Origin: Desulforamulus putei DSM 12395
GTDB taxonomy: Bacteria > Bacillota > Desulfotomaculia > Desulfotomaculales > Desulfotomaculaceae
Reading direction: 5' to 3'
NCBI RefSeq assembly: GCF_900129195.1
Contig: NZ_FQUY01000012.1
Coordinates: 1 to 64,000 of the forward strand
DNA: 64,000 bases
Both the position numbers and the translations under genes were made by a program. The stretch's first letter is position 1; every line of letters begins with the position of its first letter. The notes beneath the pieces are model-generated. The model searched no databases. It saw nothing but the letters and a program-made list of their open reading frames with translations, and was not told the origin of the DNA. Positions 36,898 through 45,584 of this stretch are shown here, one piece after another.

Positions 36898-37143
36898 TTA
36901 TTTGGCAGTACCAAAGAAACTCTCCATTTTCATGGCAGCGGGTTTGAAGACGGCCTCCAAAAAATCAGTGGGATTGGGTAGTTTAAGGTCAAACACCATC
37001 CCGTAACCATAGATCATGGCCGGCGCCAGCAGCAGCCAAAAGGCCCCGAGGTCCTTCCATCGTTTTTGTGCCACAAGGCGGGGTACCTCTAGAATAATAA
37101 TAATGGCGTAGGCAAGGGTAATAAGAAGAAACTTTGTGACCAA
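36898..37143 (-). CDS. Small two-helix membrane protein in the germination operon
   Basis: The 81-residue protein has a helix at about 4-20 (FLLITLAYAIIIILEVP) and one at about 33-50 (AFWLLLAPAMIYGYGMVF). It lies between gerAC and gerAB with AGGAGGT before a TTG start. Small two-helix D-subunit proteins accompany some GerA-type receptors and modulate germination; this may be one, but the sequence match is by topology and context only. Confidence 0.72.
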   Translation of the reverse strand: MVTKFLLITLAYAIIIILEVPRLVAQKRWKDLGAFWLLLAPAMIYGYGMVFDLKLPNPTDFLEAVFKPAAMKMESFFGTAK

Positions 37144-37155
37144 ATATACGACCTC

Positions 37156-38367
37156 CTATTTTTGGTTCTTTCTGGGATTGATAGAGGTGGTTATCAGTCC
37201 AAGGCCTTTAAGCTTAGGTTTTACTGCAATCTGTACCTCCAAGTCAGGAAAAATGTCCGGCCACTGCTTGGACAGCTCTTTGTTCCAGGCTTCCGGAAAA
37301 GTTCTGTGGACTGCTCCGGCAAAACCCAGCACGTCGGAATTAAGCTCCTGACAGCGGGTGACGCCCGCCATCATTTCCTCCTGAATTTTTTTGGCGATCA
37401 CCTGTTCCAGTTGCTTTCTAACATCTGCATCAATCTTGAAAATACCGGGGCTGGCCTCGGCTAGGTTACATTCTGTTTTCACATCAAGTTTTATGATCAG
37501 CCTGCCGTCCATCACCCGGGGTTCAATTTTAGCGGAACTCTTAAGAATTTCAAAAACCACTTTCTTCTTCTCATAGTCAGTAACAAGCAACCCCTGCTGG
37601 ACTTCGCCTCTCACCCACAAAAGGCCCCTGCTCTCGGTGGGATTCAGCCAGCCCACCATGCGGTCTTCCCTGAAAACAGCGGTATCGGTGACCCGCAATT
37701 CAAAAGTTTTTTTTGCTTTTTCCACCGTTTTCACCGCTTCTTCCTTGGGTTTCATAATGCCTTCGAAGAAGGTTACACCGGCTGTAAAGGGTTCCTGGTC
37801 AGGACTGTCCAGCATCTGAAAAAAGTCCCCCAGGTTTAAAACCGCGTATTTGGAAGTACGCTCCCGCAGATCAATTATATCGGCCAGAGCTCTGGCGGGG
37901 GGCTGCTGGCCCGTTTCGCCGGCCTCTAAAATATCTTTGATTTGTTCATCCCTGGCAATCAGGACCCAGTTGCTTTGCTTAAATTCAGGATCCCTTTCCA
38001 GAAAGTCCATAACATCCAGTACACCTTGTCTGGCTAACTTTTCGGAGATTAAAATCACCTGGTTATGGGACCAGAAGAACTGGTTGGGCGATTGGAGCGC
38101 CAGGTTTCTCACCGCATCAAACACGGTCTCGCCGGTGGAGTACCAGTTGTGGTAGGGCGGCTTATCATTTCCGGCGCCGTCCCCCACTGCTCCGGTAGGC
38201 TGAGGGCGAACCGTTTGGACAACCAGTTCTATGGCGCCGTCCTCTTTCCGGTCAATGCCAAAGCCTACCACGATGGCCGTTTTTTCAGCCTCCCGCAAGT
38301 CCCAACAGCCGGTCAGTGTAGATAATAAAAACAAGAGAATCGCGATACGGAGAAGTCGAACCGCCAT
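37156..38367 (-). CDS. Spore germination lipoprotein, Ger(x)C family
   Basis: The 403-residue protein has a lipoprotein signal with lipobox LTGC (Cys21), followed by WDLREAEK, the usual GerAC mature start, and family blocks such as VVGFGIDRK and the FWSHNQVILISEKLARQG segment. It forms the C subunit of the germinant receptor on the outer face of the spore inner membrane. It starts 12 bases after the gerAA stop; the small membrane gene follows 12 bases later. Confidence 0.93.
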   Translation of the reverse strand: MAVRLLRIAILLFLLSTLTGCWDLREAEKTAIVVGFGIDRKEDGAIELVVQTVRPQPTGAVGDGAGNDKPPYHNWYSTGETVFDAVRNLALQSPNQFFWSHNQVILISEKLARQGVLDVMDFLERDPEFKQSNWVLIARDEQIKDILEAGETGQQPPARALADIIDLRERTSKYAVLNLGDFFQMLDSPDQEPFTAGVTFFEGIMKPKEEAVKTVEKAKKTFELRVTDTAVFREDRMVGWLNPTESRGLLWVRGEVQQGLLVTDYEKKKVVFEILKSSAKIEPRVMDGRLIIKLDVKTECNLAEASPGIFKIDADVRKQLEQVIAKKIQEEMMAGVTRCQELNSDVLGFAGAVHRTFPEAWNKELSKQWPDIFPDLEVQIAVKPKLKGLGLITTSINPRKNQK

Positions 38368-38379
38368 GGCTGTTCCTTT

Positions 38380-39996
38380 CTAACCTTTGTTTGGACCGGG
38401 CTTCAGGTTTTTGCTCATACGGTTTACATTTCTCTGCACCATTTCAGCGGGCCGGTTCCTTCTGGTCCAGTGGGGCGCCACGATGAGGGTGTCTTTAAAA
38501 GACTGCCAATTAAAGGGTGACAGGGGGCTTAAGTAGGGTACGCCGAAGCTTCTCAGCGAACACAGGTGCAGCAGTATGGCCAGCAGCCCCGTCATTAATC
38601 CAAATAATCCCAGGAAAGCCGAAGCCAGCATTAAGGGAAAACGCAGCAAACGGACAGACTGACCCAGGTTGTACTGTGGTATGGTAAAGGTGGCAATGCC
38701 GGTTGTAGCCACCACAATAATCATGGCCGGGGAGACGATATTGGCCTGCACCGCTGCCTGGCCGATGACCAGAGCGCCCACAATGCTGATGGTCTGGGCC
38801 AGGGTGGTGGGCAAACGGATACTGGCTTCCCGCAGGGCCTCAAAGAGAATTTCCATAATCAAGGCCTCAATAACGGCCGGGAAGGGCACGCCCTGGCGGT
38901 TGGCTGCAATACTGATAAACAGGGTGGTGGGGATCATCTCCTGGTGAAAATTTGTCACGGCAATATACAGAGACGGTAAGGTTAACGCTAAAAAGAAGGA
39001 AAAAAGCCTGATCCACCTGACAAAGGTGGCAAAGTAAAATTCTGTGTAATAGTCCTCGGAACTTTGTATCAGCGAAAAAAACTGTCCCGGGACTACCAGT
39101 GCAAAGGGGGTGTTGTCCGTCAATATGGCGACCCTGCCCTCAAGCAAATCCGCTGCCACCTTGTCCGGGCGTTCGGTGGCAATCACCAGGGGGAAGGGCG
39201 AGTACGGGCTGTCCTTGAGGAAGTGCTCAAGGTAACCGCTTTCCAGCACCGCGTCAATGTCAATACGGTTCAGCCTTTGCCTCACTTCGGCCACCAGGTC
39301 CTCGGAGACCAAACCCTTCAGGTAAAGGACGGACACGTTGGTGGCGCTTATTCTTCCGATCTGATAGTTTTCCACCACCAAATTGGGTGTTACCAACCTC
39401 TTCCGAATCAAACTGATATTGACAGAAAGCAGTTCAACAAAGGCTTCCCTGGGACCGCGGATGGCGTTTTCCTGGATAGGTTCCGGAATCCCCCGACCAT
39501 TGTATCCCTTGCAGCTAATGATGAAAGCCCGGGCAAAGCCGTCTATGAATAAAACAACTTCTCCCACCAGTACATGGGAGACGATGGTTTGAAAATTTTC
39601 TCCCTTTTGAATCTCTGCCTTGGCAATAAGACCTCCCTGCGTTAATAATTTCAGTAACTTTTGGCCGGACTTTTCTCTGGCATTTGCCTCCAGGAGGGGT
39701 CTCATGATATCAGAGCCCAGGATCTCGGAATTAATCAGGCCGTCCATATAACAAATGGCTGCCTTAATCGGTTCCTCCAGCCCCAGTACAAAATCCCTCT
39801 TGACAAAGTCAACGTTATGACCCAGGATGTTGATAATATGCTCCAGGTTCCGGGCAAGGGAGCGGTCCACGGGAAGTTCCATAAGTTCCTGCCTGGTATA
39901 GACCTGGTTCAGGTTCAGTTCTTGTTGTCTATAGGGCATCTCTTTTTTTTCGGCGTGTCTGAAAAACAATTTTATAAAATTACTCAGGATACTCAA
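38380..39996 (-). CDS. Spore germination protein, GerAA family
   Basis: The 538-residue A subunit of a GerA-type receptor has a large N-terminal soluble region (about 40-310) and 4-5 membrane helices after about 315 (LFSFFLALTLPSLYIAV, then the conserved RQGVPFPAVIEALIMEILFEALREAS block and GALVIGQAAVQANIVSPAMIIVVA). The TTG at 39996 follows AAGGAGGG by about 8 bases. It is the first intact gene of the operon. Confidence 0.94.
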   Translation of the reverse strand: MSILSNFIKLFFRHAEKKEMPYRQQELNLNQVYTRQELMELPVDRSLARNLEHIINILGHNVDFVKRDFVLGLEEPIKAAICYMDGLINSEILGSDIMRPLLEANAREKSGQKLLKLLTQGGLIAKAEIQKGENFQTIVSHVLVGEVVLFIDGFARAFIISCKGYNGRGIPEPIQENAIRGPREAFVELLSVNISLIRKRLVTPNLVVENYQIGRISATNVSVLYLKGLVSEDLVAEVRQRLNRIDIDAVLESGYLEHFLKDSPYSPFPLVIATERPDKVAADLLEGRVAILTDNTPFALVVPGQFFSLIQSSEDYYTEFYFATFVRWIRLFSFFLALTLPSLYIAVTNFHQEMIPTTLFISIAANRQGVPFPAVIEALIMEILFEALREASIRLPTTLAQTISIVGALVIGQAAVQANIVSPAMIIVVATTGIATFTIPQYNLGQSVRLLRFPLMLASAFLGLFGLMTGLLAILLHLCSLRSFGVPYLSPLSPFNWQSFKDTLIVAPHWTRRNRPAEMVQRNVNRMSKNLKPGPNKG

Positions 39997-40126
39997 TTTG
40001 TCCGCCCTCCTTGGGGGAGTTCCTTGCCATGTCTGAACAAAGATACTGAATATAAGAACAAAGTTAATCCCAAATTAACAAAGGTGATGGAAGCCGGAAA
40101 GGTGTACTGGGAAAAATCTAACTGTT

Positions 40127-40327
40127 TTATCGGGATACCTTTAACCCCAGGGAACTGGAAAGTACCGCAACCAGCAAACCAAAGGCCAGAGCAATGAACA
40201 GTGACATCCAGGAACTCATGCCGGCTCCTTTGGCCACAATTCCCGATACAAACAAAATGGATGTGGCATAGACAATCATGACCATAGCCGTGGCCTGCCA
40301 GTGTGAAATGCGCCAGGGTTCCAACAT
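40127..40327 (-). CDS. GerAB-like N-terminal fragment, probable decayed gene
   Basis: The 66-residue frame has two hydrophobic helices and reads like the first 60 residues of GerAB permeases (ISHWQATAMVMIVYATSILF, then SSWMSLFIALAFGLLVA). Right after its stop, shifted frames continue with YPDKTV and QLDFSQY then a hydrophobic stretch (to about 40020), as GerAB does (PxKTLVEYSE). I therefore think this is a frameshifted, truncated gerAB rather than an independent small protein. A GTGGTGA site precedes the ATG. A two-helix germination D subunit is the alternative. Confidence 0.5.
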   Translation of the reverse strand: MLEPWRISHWQATAMVMIVYATSILFVSGIVAKGAGMSSWMSLFIALAFGLLVAVLSSSLGLKVSR

Positions 40328-40497
40328 TTAAGTCACCACTTTTTTGCCGTCTGTGATTAGTATTTATATCTTTGACAAAAAAGATGTACAATAATAGCAA
40401 AAAACTACTTTGTTGCTTGTTAAAACCATGATTGGAAAAAATATTCAACGGAGATATTTAAACCTGTTGCAGAGGAAAAGAGCGGTTGGCCCAAATT

Positions 40498-40524
40498 AAT
40501 ATACCGGTTTTACAACCGGTATTA
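40498..40524. repeat. Perfect 9-bp inverted repeat before gin
   Basis: ATACCGGTT and AACCGGTAT flank a 4-base loop TTAC. It has no T-run on the plus strand and could be a binding site or a weak minus-strand terminator. The rest of the 310-base gap between the gerAB fragment and gin is AT-rich with no gene seen. Confidence 0.4.
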
Positions 40525-40636
40525 AAGAGAAGGTTTGCCAGCACCAAAACCTTTGCAGGAGCATAAATTAAAATAACGAAGTTTTAAACTAACGTTTTTT
40601 GACGAAAATAGAAGCAGCGGGGGCGAGGGGGGTTCG

Positions 40637-40831
40637 GTGATTGTGAAAGAAATGCCAGAGTGCATATTATGTCGGTCAGTCCTGCATGAAAAAAACGCAG
40701 GCATTATCATTCTGGGCAAGGGTATTTGTTCTGTTTGTGAGCAAAAAATCACCGACCTGGCCTGGGATGACCCGGATTATGACACTTATATAAGCGGTCT
40801 TAAGAAAATTTGGCGCTGCAAGGAGGCCTGA
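40637..40831 (+). CDS. gin: Sigma-G inhibitor Gin (CsfB) family protein
   Basis: The 64-residue protein has the two cysteine pairs of Gin (Cys9/Cys12 in PECILC and Cys31/Cys34 in GICSVC) that bind zinc. In Bacillus, Gin binds and inhibits sigma-G (and sigma-E) to keep forespore and mother-cell programmes apart. Its place between bofA and the yaaO-tmk-holB block matches Bacillus csfB. The GTG at 40637 follows a run of G. Its 3' end overlaps the convergent gene at 40786 by 46 bases. Confidence 0.85.
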   Translation: MIVKEMPECILCRSVLHEKNAGIIILGKGICSVCEQKITDLAWDDPDYDTYISGLKKIWRCKEA

Positions 40832-41058
40832 GTTTTTGCAAGGGCCTCTTTCTTTTTTTCCAACCGCAACCTGCGGTGGGCCAGTTCAATGTCCGATTTT
40901 ATCTGGCGCAATGTCATTAAATCAACGCCGGTTTGGGTGGCCACTTCCACATCGCTTCTGCCCTCTTTCCACAATTTTATCAGCCTGGAAACACTGGTCC
41001 TGTATTTTTTTGATAAAGCCTTTTCATCAATCTGCGGGGACTTCGCTTGCCGCATCAT
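40786..41058 (-). CDS. Small basic protein with HTH-like pattern, unknown function
   Basis: The 90-residue protein was not recognised. It has a helix-turn-helix-like middle (SKKYRTSVSRLIKLW, then EVATQTGVDLMTLRQIKSDI) and a basic C-terminal helix (HRRLRLEKKKEALAK). AAGGAG precedes tandem ATGs. It is convergent with gin and overlaps its last 15 codons, which is unusual and raises the question whether its C-terminus is real. DNA binding is a guess from pattern only. Confidence 0.55.
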   Translation of the reverse strand: MMRQAKSPQIDEKALSKKYRTSVSRLIKLWKEGRSDVEVATQTGVDLMTLRQIKSDIELAHRRLRLEKKKEALAKTQASLQRQIFLRPLI

Positions 41059-41081
41059 GGTGCTCCTTTCTGCTTATGCTG

Positions 41082-41181
41082 CATTTCTTTGGGGTCAGGC
41101 CTTTAGCCATTAGCTGTTGGCCGTTAGCTTTTGGGGTTTATTTTTAAAAAAGCCAGTGGCCAATGGCCAAAGGCCATTTCT
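41082..41181. repeat. Dispersed intergenic repeat copy
   Basis: TTTCTTTGGGGTCAGGCC with TTTAGCCATTAGCTGTTGGCC and GTTAGC is followed by a T/A run and GCCAGTGGCCAATGGCCAAAGGCC. It is a forward-orientation copy lying before the yaaO-like gene. Confidence 0.68.
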
Positions 41182-41324
41182 TAAACAAGTCTTCAAAGTT
41201 AGCTTTCCCTTACGGATTTGAGCTATAAGGCTTAAGTTATTCCAAAGAAATCAGAAACTAAATTAGCAGTTAAAAAGTGTATATGATAAAATAAATTGTT
41301 AAGATATTTTCAGAGGTTGTTAAG

Positions 41325-42773
41325 ATGACACAGCAGCGAGCCCCTCTCTGGGAGGCCCTGGTAAAACATTTGACCGCGCCGGGGGCGCAGTTTCATATTC
41401 CCGGTCACAGGAGCGGGGAAGCCATTCCGCCTGAATTTTTACAATTGGCAGGCCCGGGTATGTTCCGAATGGATTTAACGGAAATCCCCGGTCTGGATGA
41501 TTTACACAACCCGCAGGGGGCCATTGCCGAAGCGATGGAACTGGCAGCCGGGGCCTACGGAGCCGACAAAAGTTTTTTTCTGGTAAACGGCACCAGTTGT
41601 GGGCTGATGGCTTTAATACTGGCCTGTTGCGGCCCGGGAGATAAAATTATCGTTCCCCGAAACGCGCACCGTTCTGTGGTCTCCGGGTTGATATTATCCG
41701 GGGCAATACCCGTTTATTACCAACCGGCGGTTCTCGATGATTTTGCCTGTTTAGCCGGCCCGGATGTTTTACAAATTAAAAAATTATTGAGTGAAAACCG
41801 CGACGTTAAAGCCGTGCTGGCCGTAAATCCTACCTACTACGGCGTGGCAGGGGATATCGCTTCTTTGTCCGCTGTTTGCCACGGGGCCGGGGTACCCCTG
41901 CTGGTAGACGAAGCTCACGGGGCCCACCTGCGATTTCACCCGGAGCTGCCGCCGGACGCCCTGAGCTGTGGAGCAGATGCGGTGGTGCAAAGCACCCATA
42001 AAACCGGCGGGTCCCTCACCCAGTCCTCCATGCTTCATTTAAAAGGAAAACGGGTTGACCACGGGCGGGTGGCGGAAGCCCTGCGTATGCTTCAGAGCAC
42101 CAGCCCCTCTTATCTCCTGATGGTGTCCCTGGATGTGGCTCGCCGGCAGCTGGCCCTGAAGGGGAGGGAACTGCTGGATAAATCCCTCCGGCTGGCCGGC
42201 TGGTGCAGGGACAAGCTGTCTAAAATGCAAGGGGTAAGGGTTTTAAGCCGGGAGCGCCTGGGGGCGGCCGGCGCCGCTTTTCTGGACCCCACCCGTTTAA
42301 CCATATCGTTGCTCCCTTCGGGTCTCACCGGTTATAGAACAGCCGAACTCCTCCACCACAGATACCATGTCCATGTGGAAATGGCCGATGCCGCCGGTGT
42401 GGTGGCAGTGATCTCCCTGGGCGCCAATGAGGAGGACTGCCGGCGGCTGTTTCGGGCCATTGAGGAGCTGGTGGTCACCGAGGCAGGGGCCCCCCTGCAC
42501 TTGCCGGAGCCCCCAAGGTTACCCCCCCCGGTGGTGGCATTAGCCCCCCGGGAAGCCTGGCAAAAACCCGGTCAATATGTATCGCTGGAGAATTCCCTGG
42601 GCATGATCTGTGGGGAAACCGTTGCCGTGTACCCGCCCGGCATCCCGGTCATTTGCCCTGGGGAAGTCATAGAACAACCGGTCCTGGACTATCTCCTGGA
42701 AGTCAGGCAGCGGGGCCTGCATGTGCAGGGACCCGGGGATGGAAAATTGCGGAAGTTGAGGGTACTGGTGTAG
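41325..42773 (+). CDS. Orn/Lys/Arg decarboxylase-family PLP enzyme (YaaO-like)
   Basis: The 482-residue fold-type I PLP enzyme resembles lysine/arginine/ornithine decarboxylases of the short YaaO type. It has FHIPGHRSGEAIPPEF, LFLVNGTSCG-like phosphate site, VDEAHGAHLRFHP and the PLP lysine in STHKTGGSL (about K226), plus a C-terminal domain with PPGIPVICPGEVI. It probably decarboxylates a basic amino acid for polyamine synthesis; the exact substrate is not visible. As in Bacillus it precedes tmk. The ATG at 41325 has AGAGG upstream. Confidence 0.9.
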   Translation: MTQQRAPLWEALVKHLTAPGAQFHIPGHRSGEAIPPEFLQLAGPGMFRMDLTEIPGLDDLHNPQGAIAEAMELAAGAYGADKSFFLVNGTSCGLMALILACCGPGDKIIVPRNAHRSVVSGLILSGAIPVYYQPAVLDDFACLAGPDVLQIKKLLSENRDVKAVLAVNPTYYGVAGDIASLSAVCHGAGVPLLVDEAHGAHLRFHPELPPDALSCGADAVVQSTHKTGGSLTQSSMLHLKGKRVDHGRVAEALRMLQSTSPSYLLMVSLDVARRQLALKGRELLDKSLRLAGWCRDKLSKMQGVRVLSRERLGAAGAAFLDPTRLTISLLPSGLTGYRTAELLHHRYHVHVEMADAAGVVAVISLGANEEDCRRLFRAIEELVVTEAGAPLHLPEPPRLPPPVVALAPREAWQKPGQYVSLENSLGMICGETVAVYPPGIPVICPGEVIEQPVLDYLLEVRQRGLHVQGPGDGKLRKLRVLV

Positions 42774-42790
42774 AGGATACAGCCCTTTAA

Positions 42791-42822
42791 AAGCGGGCCG
42801 TTGGCCATTGGCCTTCAGCAAA
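42791..42822. repeat. Short repeat overlapping the tmk upstream region
   Basis: GGGCCGTTGGCCATTGGCC followed by TTCAGC is a partial copy of the dispersed family, just before tmk. Confidence 0.5.
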
Positions 42823-42833
42823 AACCATTGGAG

Positions 42834-43457
42834 GTGGGCAGCATATTCATCGTATTCGAAGGCGTGGATGGGTCGGGAAAAACCACCCAGCTCAACCTGT
42901 TAAATAAATATTTAATTCAAAAACAAATCCCCACTTATACCACCCGGGAACCGGGAGGCACTCCGGTGGGGGAGAAAATCCGGGAACTGCTGCTGGATCC
43001 AAACTTTTCCGAAATGCAGGGACGCACCGAGGCGTTGCTTTATGCCGCGGCCCGGGCCCAGTTGGTGGCTCAGGTGATCCGGCCCCGGTTGGAACAGGGC
43101 AGGGTGGTGCTGTGCGACCGCTACATTGACTCCAGCCTGGCCTACCAGGGTTATGGCAGAGGGATGGATACCGGTTTTTTGGCGAGCATTAATGAATTAG
43201 CCACGGGAGGTCTGTGGCCCAACCTGACCATCCTGTTGGATATACCTCCTCGGGAGGGTTTGGTTCGGTCCAGAAAGGACCGGCCGGCGGACAGGCTGGA
43301 AAATGAATCCCTGGAGTTTTATCAAAGGGTCCGCAACGGGTACCTGGCGTTAGCCCGACGGAACCCGGAGGCTTATCTGGTGCTGGACGCCCGGCGGTCC
43401 ATAGAGGAGCTCCATACCGTCATTTGCGGAGTGGTGGGTGGTTTAATCTGTGTATAA
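42834..43457 (+). CDS. tmk: Thymidylate kinase
   Basis: Tmk phosphorylates dTMP to dTDP. Visible motifs are the P-loop [12 protein letters not shown], the [16 protein letters not shown] (DRY) block and the lid RKDRPADR. The start is ambiguous. A strong GGAGGTGG (42830-42837) is 5 bases before an in-frame ATA at 42843, which would give the exact family start (M)FIVFEG. The GTG at 42834, used here as the conservative call, lies inside that ribosome site, and TTG codons at 42828 and 42801 have none. holB overlaps the stop by 8 bases. The gene order matches Bacillus. Confidence 0.95.
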   Translation: MGSIFIVFEGVDGSGKTTQLNLLNKYLIQKQIPTYTTREPGGTPVGEKIRELLLDPNFSEMQGRTEALLYAAARAQLVAQVIRPRLEQGRVVLCDRYIDSSLAYQGYGRGMDTGFLASINELATGGLWPNLTILLDIPPREGLVRSRKDRPADRLENESLEFYQRVRNGYLALARRNPEAYLVLDARRSIEELHTVICGVVGGLICV

Positions 43458-44478
43458 ATTAAATAATATTATCGGGCATCAGGAAGTGATCCGGACCCTG
43501 AGAAATTCCCTGCAGAGAAACCGGGTGGCCCATGCCTACCTCTTTATGGGGCCGCCGGGGGTTGGCAAACAAACAGTGGCGCAGGCCTATGCCGGAGCGC
43601 TGTTATGCGATCAACCCAGTGAGGGCGATGCCTGCGGCTGCTGCCGTTCCTGCCGGCAGATAGAAGGAGGAAACCATCCCGACTTGCATCGCTTGGAGCC
43701 CACCGGGACCACCATCAAAATTGAACAGGTCAGGGAGATGCAAAGTCAGGTGCAATATAAGCCCTACCAGGCCGGTCGGCAGGTCTTCGTGGTGGAACGG
43801 GCGGAAGCCATGACCCAGGAAGCAGCCAATTGTTTTTTAAAAACATTGGAAGAGCCCGCCGGTCAAACGGTCTTTATTTTGTTAAGCGACCAGCCCTATG
43901 CCCTGTTGCCCACCATTTTGTCCCGTTGTCAGCAGTTCCAGTTTCGGCCCTTGAGCAACCGGGAAGTGGCGGCAGGGTTGGTCAGCCTTTGTGCCATGAA
44001 CAAAGAAGATGCAACTAAACTGGCCCCTTTGGCAGGGGGGAGTTTGGGCAGGGCGGTTCGGCTGGCTAAGGGCGATGACCAATGGCCCTTACGGGCCAAG
44101 GCCTTGGAGTTGGCGCAGTGGTTACCTCAAACGAATAAAATCCGGGCCCTGGAATTGGCGGAACAGCTTTCCGGCGACAGAAATGAAGCGGCAGAGTATT
44201 TGGAGATCATGTTATTATGGTTTCGTGATTTACTGGTCTATCAGTACACAGGCAAAAAAGAGATTTTAATAAACCAGGATAAGCCGGAGAAAATTGTGGA
44301 ACAGTCAAACCGGTATGATCCCTCTGTTCTTACGGAAATACTTGAAGAAATAAAACTGGCCCGGGAGAGAATTCTGGCTAATGCCAATACACGAATGACC
44401 TTGGAGGTTCTCATGTTGAAAATACACTCCCATGGAGGAAACTGGAATGGCAGTAAAAGTAGTTGGGGTTCGCTTTAA
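43450..44478 (+). CDS. holB: DNA polymerase III subunit delta'
   Basis: The 342-residue clamp-loader protein has [16 protein letters not shown] (P-loop), a zinc module ([13 protein letters not shown]), [23 protein letters not shown] and LSRCQQF (SRC). It starts with GTG overlapping tmk and its end overlaps ricT by 32 bases, so the three genes form a tight operon. Unlike many delta' subunits it keeps an apparently intact Walker A. Confidence 0.95.
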   Translation: MYKLNNIIGHQEVIRTLRNSLQRNRVAHAYLFMGPPGVGKQTVAQAYAGALLCDQPSEGDACGCCRSCRQIEGGNHPDLHRLEPTGTTIKIEQVREMQSQVQYKPYQAGRQVFVVERAEAMTQEAANCFLKTLEEPAGQTVFILLSDQPYALLPTILSRCQQFQFRPLSNREVAAGLVSLCAMNKEDATKLAPLAGGSLGRAVRLAKGDDQWPLRAKALELAQWLPQTNKIRALELAEQLSGDRNEAAEYLEIMLLWFRDLLVYQYTGKKEILINQDKPEKIVEQSNRYDPSVLTEILEEIKLARERILANANTRMTLEVLMLKIHSHGGNWNGSKSSWGSL

Positions 44479-45295
44479 AAAAGCGGGCAAGGTATATTAT
44501 TTTGACCCCGCAGACATTCCTTTGGACAAGGGTGATCACGTGGTGGTGGAAACCACCCGGGGTATTGAATACGGAGAAGTGGTGGTGGCCCCCCGGGAAG
44601 TGCCCGATGAAGAGGTGGTGGCGCCCTTAAAGCAGGTACTGCGCAAGGCCGCCGGGGAAGATGACCGGCAGGTGGAAGCCAACCGGGAAAAGGAAAAGAA
44701 AGCATTTCAGGTGGCCCTGGAGAAAATTGCCGCCCATCAACTGCCCATGAAGCTGATCGGTGTGGAGCAAACCTTTGACGGCAACAAGATCATCTTCTAT
44801 TTTACCGCTGACGGCAGGATAGACTTCCGGGAACTGGTCAAGGACTTGGCGGCGGTCTTCCGAACCCGTATTGAACTTCGCCAGATTGGGGTGCGGGATG
44901 AGGCCAAGATGGTAGGCGGTCTGGGTTGCTGTGGCCGGGAATTGTGCTGTGCTTCCTGGCTGGCGGATTTTGCGCCGGTTTCCATCCGGATGGCCAAGGA
45001 ACAGAATTTATCCTTAAACCCCACCAAAATTTCCGGTATTTGCGGGCGGCTGATGTGCTGTCTCAAATATGAAAACGATGTTTACGAAGAGGCCAAGGCA
45101 GGATACCCCGAGGTCGGTACCCACGTACTGGCACCGGAAGGAGAAGGAAAAATCGTTGCCATCAATATCTTCCGCAAGACCGTTAGTGTAGAATTGCAGG
45201 AGAGCAAAGCTGTCCGGGAATATCCTTTAAATGAATTAAAAATCAAGAAAGGCCGAGGTGAATGCAACTGTGGCTGCCCTGCCCGGCAGGATTAA
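44447..45295 (+). CDS. ricT: PSP1 domain iron-sulfur protein RicT (YaaT)
   Basis: RicT is a subunit of the RicA-RicF-RicT (Y-complex) that with RNase Y matures mRNAs and helps control Spo0A activation in Bacillus. The 282-residue protein has the PSP1 core with clustered cysteines GCCGRELCC and CGRLMCC, which in Bacillus ligate Fe-S clusters, and a C-terminal CNCGCPARQD. The ATG at 44447 follows GGAGGAA within the holB end. The order tmk-holB-ricT-yabA-rsmI matches Bacillus. Confidence 0.94.
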   Translation: MAVKVVGVRFKKAGKVYYFDPADIPLDKGDHVVVETTRGIEYGEVVVAPREVPDEEVVAPLKQVLRKAAGEDDRQVEANREKEKKAFQVALEKIAAHQLPMKLIGVEQTFDGNKIIFYFTADGRIDFRELVKDLAAVFRTRIELRQIGVRDEAKMVGGLGCCGRELCCASWLADFAPVSIRMAKEQNLSLNPTKISGICGRLMCCLKYENDVYEEAKAGYPEVGTHVLAPEGEGKIVAINIFRKTVSVELQESKAVREYPLNELKIKKGRGECNCGCPARQD

Positions 45296-45584
45296 TCGTT
45301 TGGAACAGGCCCTGCGTCAAATTTGTGACGAAGTGGATCGACTGAAGCAAGAAGTGAAAGAATTGGAAGACGAAAACGCCCGGCTGAGGCGGGAAGTGGC
45401 GGGCCTTTATTTGGAAGACGGCGGGGGAGGCGACATTCAGAATAAGCCCGGCGCAAGGAATTTATGGAATTTATACGACAAAGGATTTCACATCTGTAAC
45501 CTGTATTTTGGCAAGGGGCGAGAGGGAGAATGCATCTTCTGTTATGCCCTGATGAATAGAGGAGAACAGTGTGATGGAGCGTAA
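45258..45584 (+). CDS. yabA: Replication initiation control protein YabA
   Basis: The 108-residue protein has an N-terminal coiled coil (about 10-55, RLEQALRQICDEVDRLKQEV) and a C-terminal zinc module (FHICNLYFGKG, then GECIFC). In Bacillus YabA binds DnaA and the sliding clamp DnaN and limits re-initiation. The GTG at 45258 lies inside the ricT end with GGCCGAGG upstream; a TTG at 45300 is an alternative. It overlaps rsmI by about 11 bases. Confidence 0.88.
   Translation: MNATVAALPGRINRLEQALRQICDEVDRLKQEVKELEDENARLRREVAGLYLEDGGGGDIQNKPGARNLWNLYDKGFHICNLYFGKGREGECIFCYALMNRGEQCDGA

Noticed and set aside
40127-40327. Reading the 66-residue frame as a certain germination D subunit
   Set aside because: The sequence aligns better by eye with the GerAB N-terminus and continues in shifted frames, so I list it as a probable decayed gerAB.
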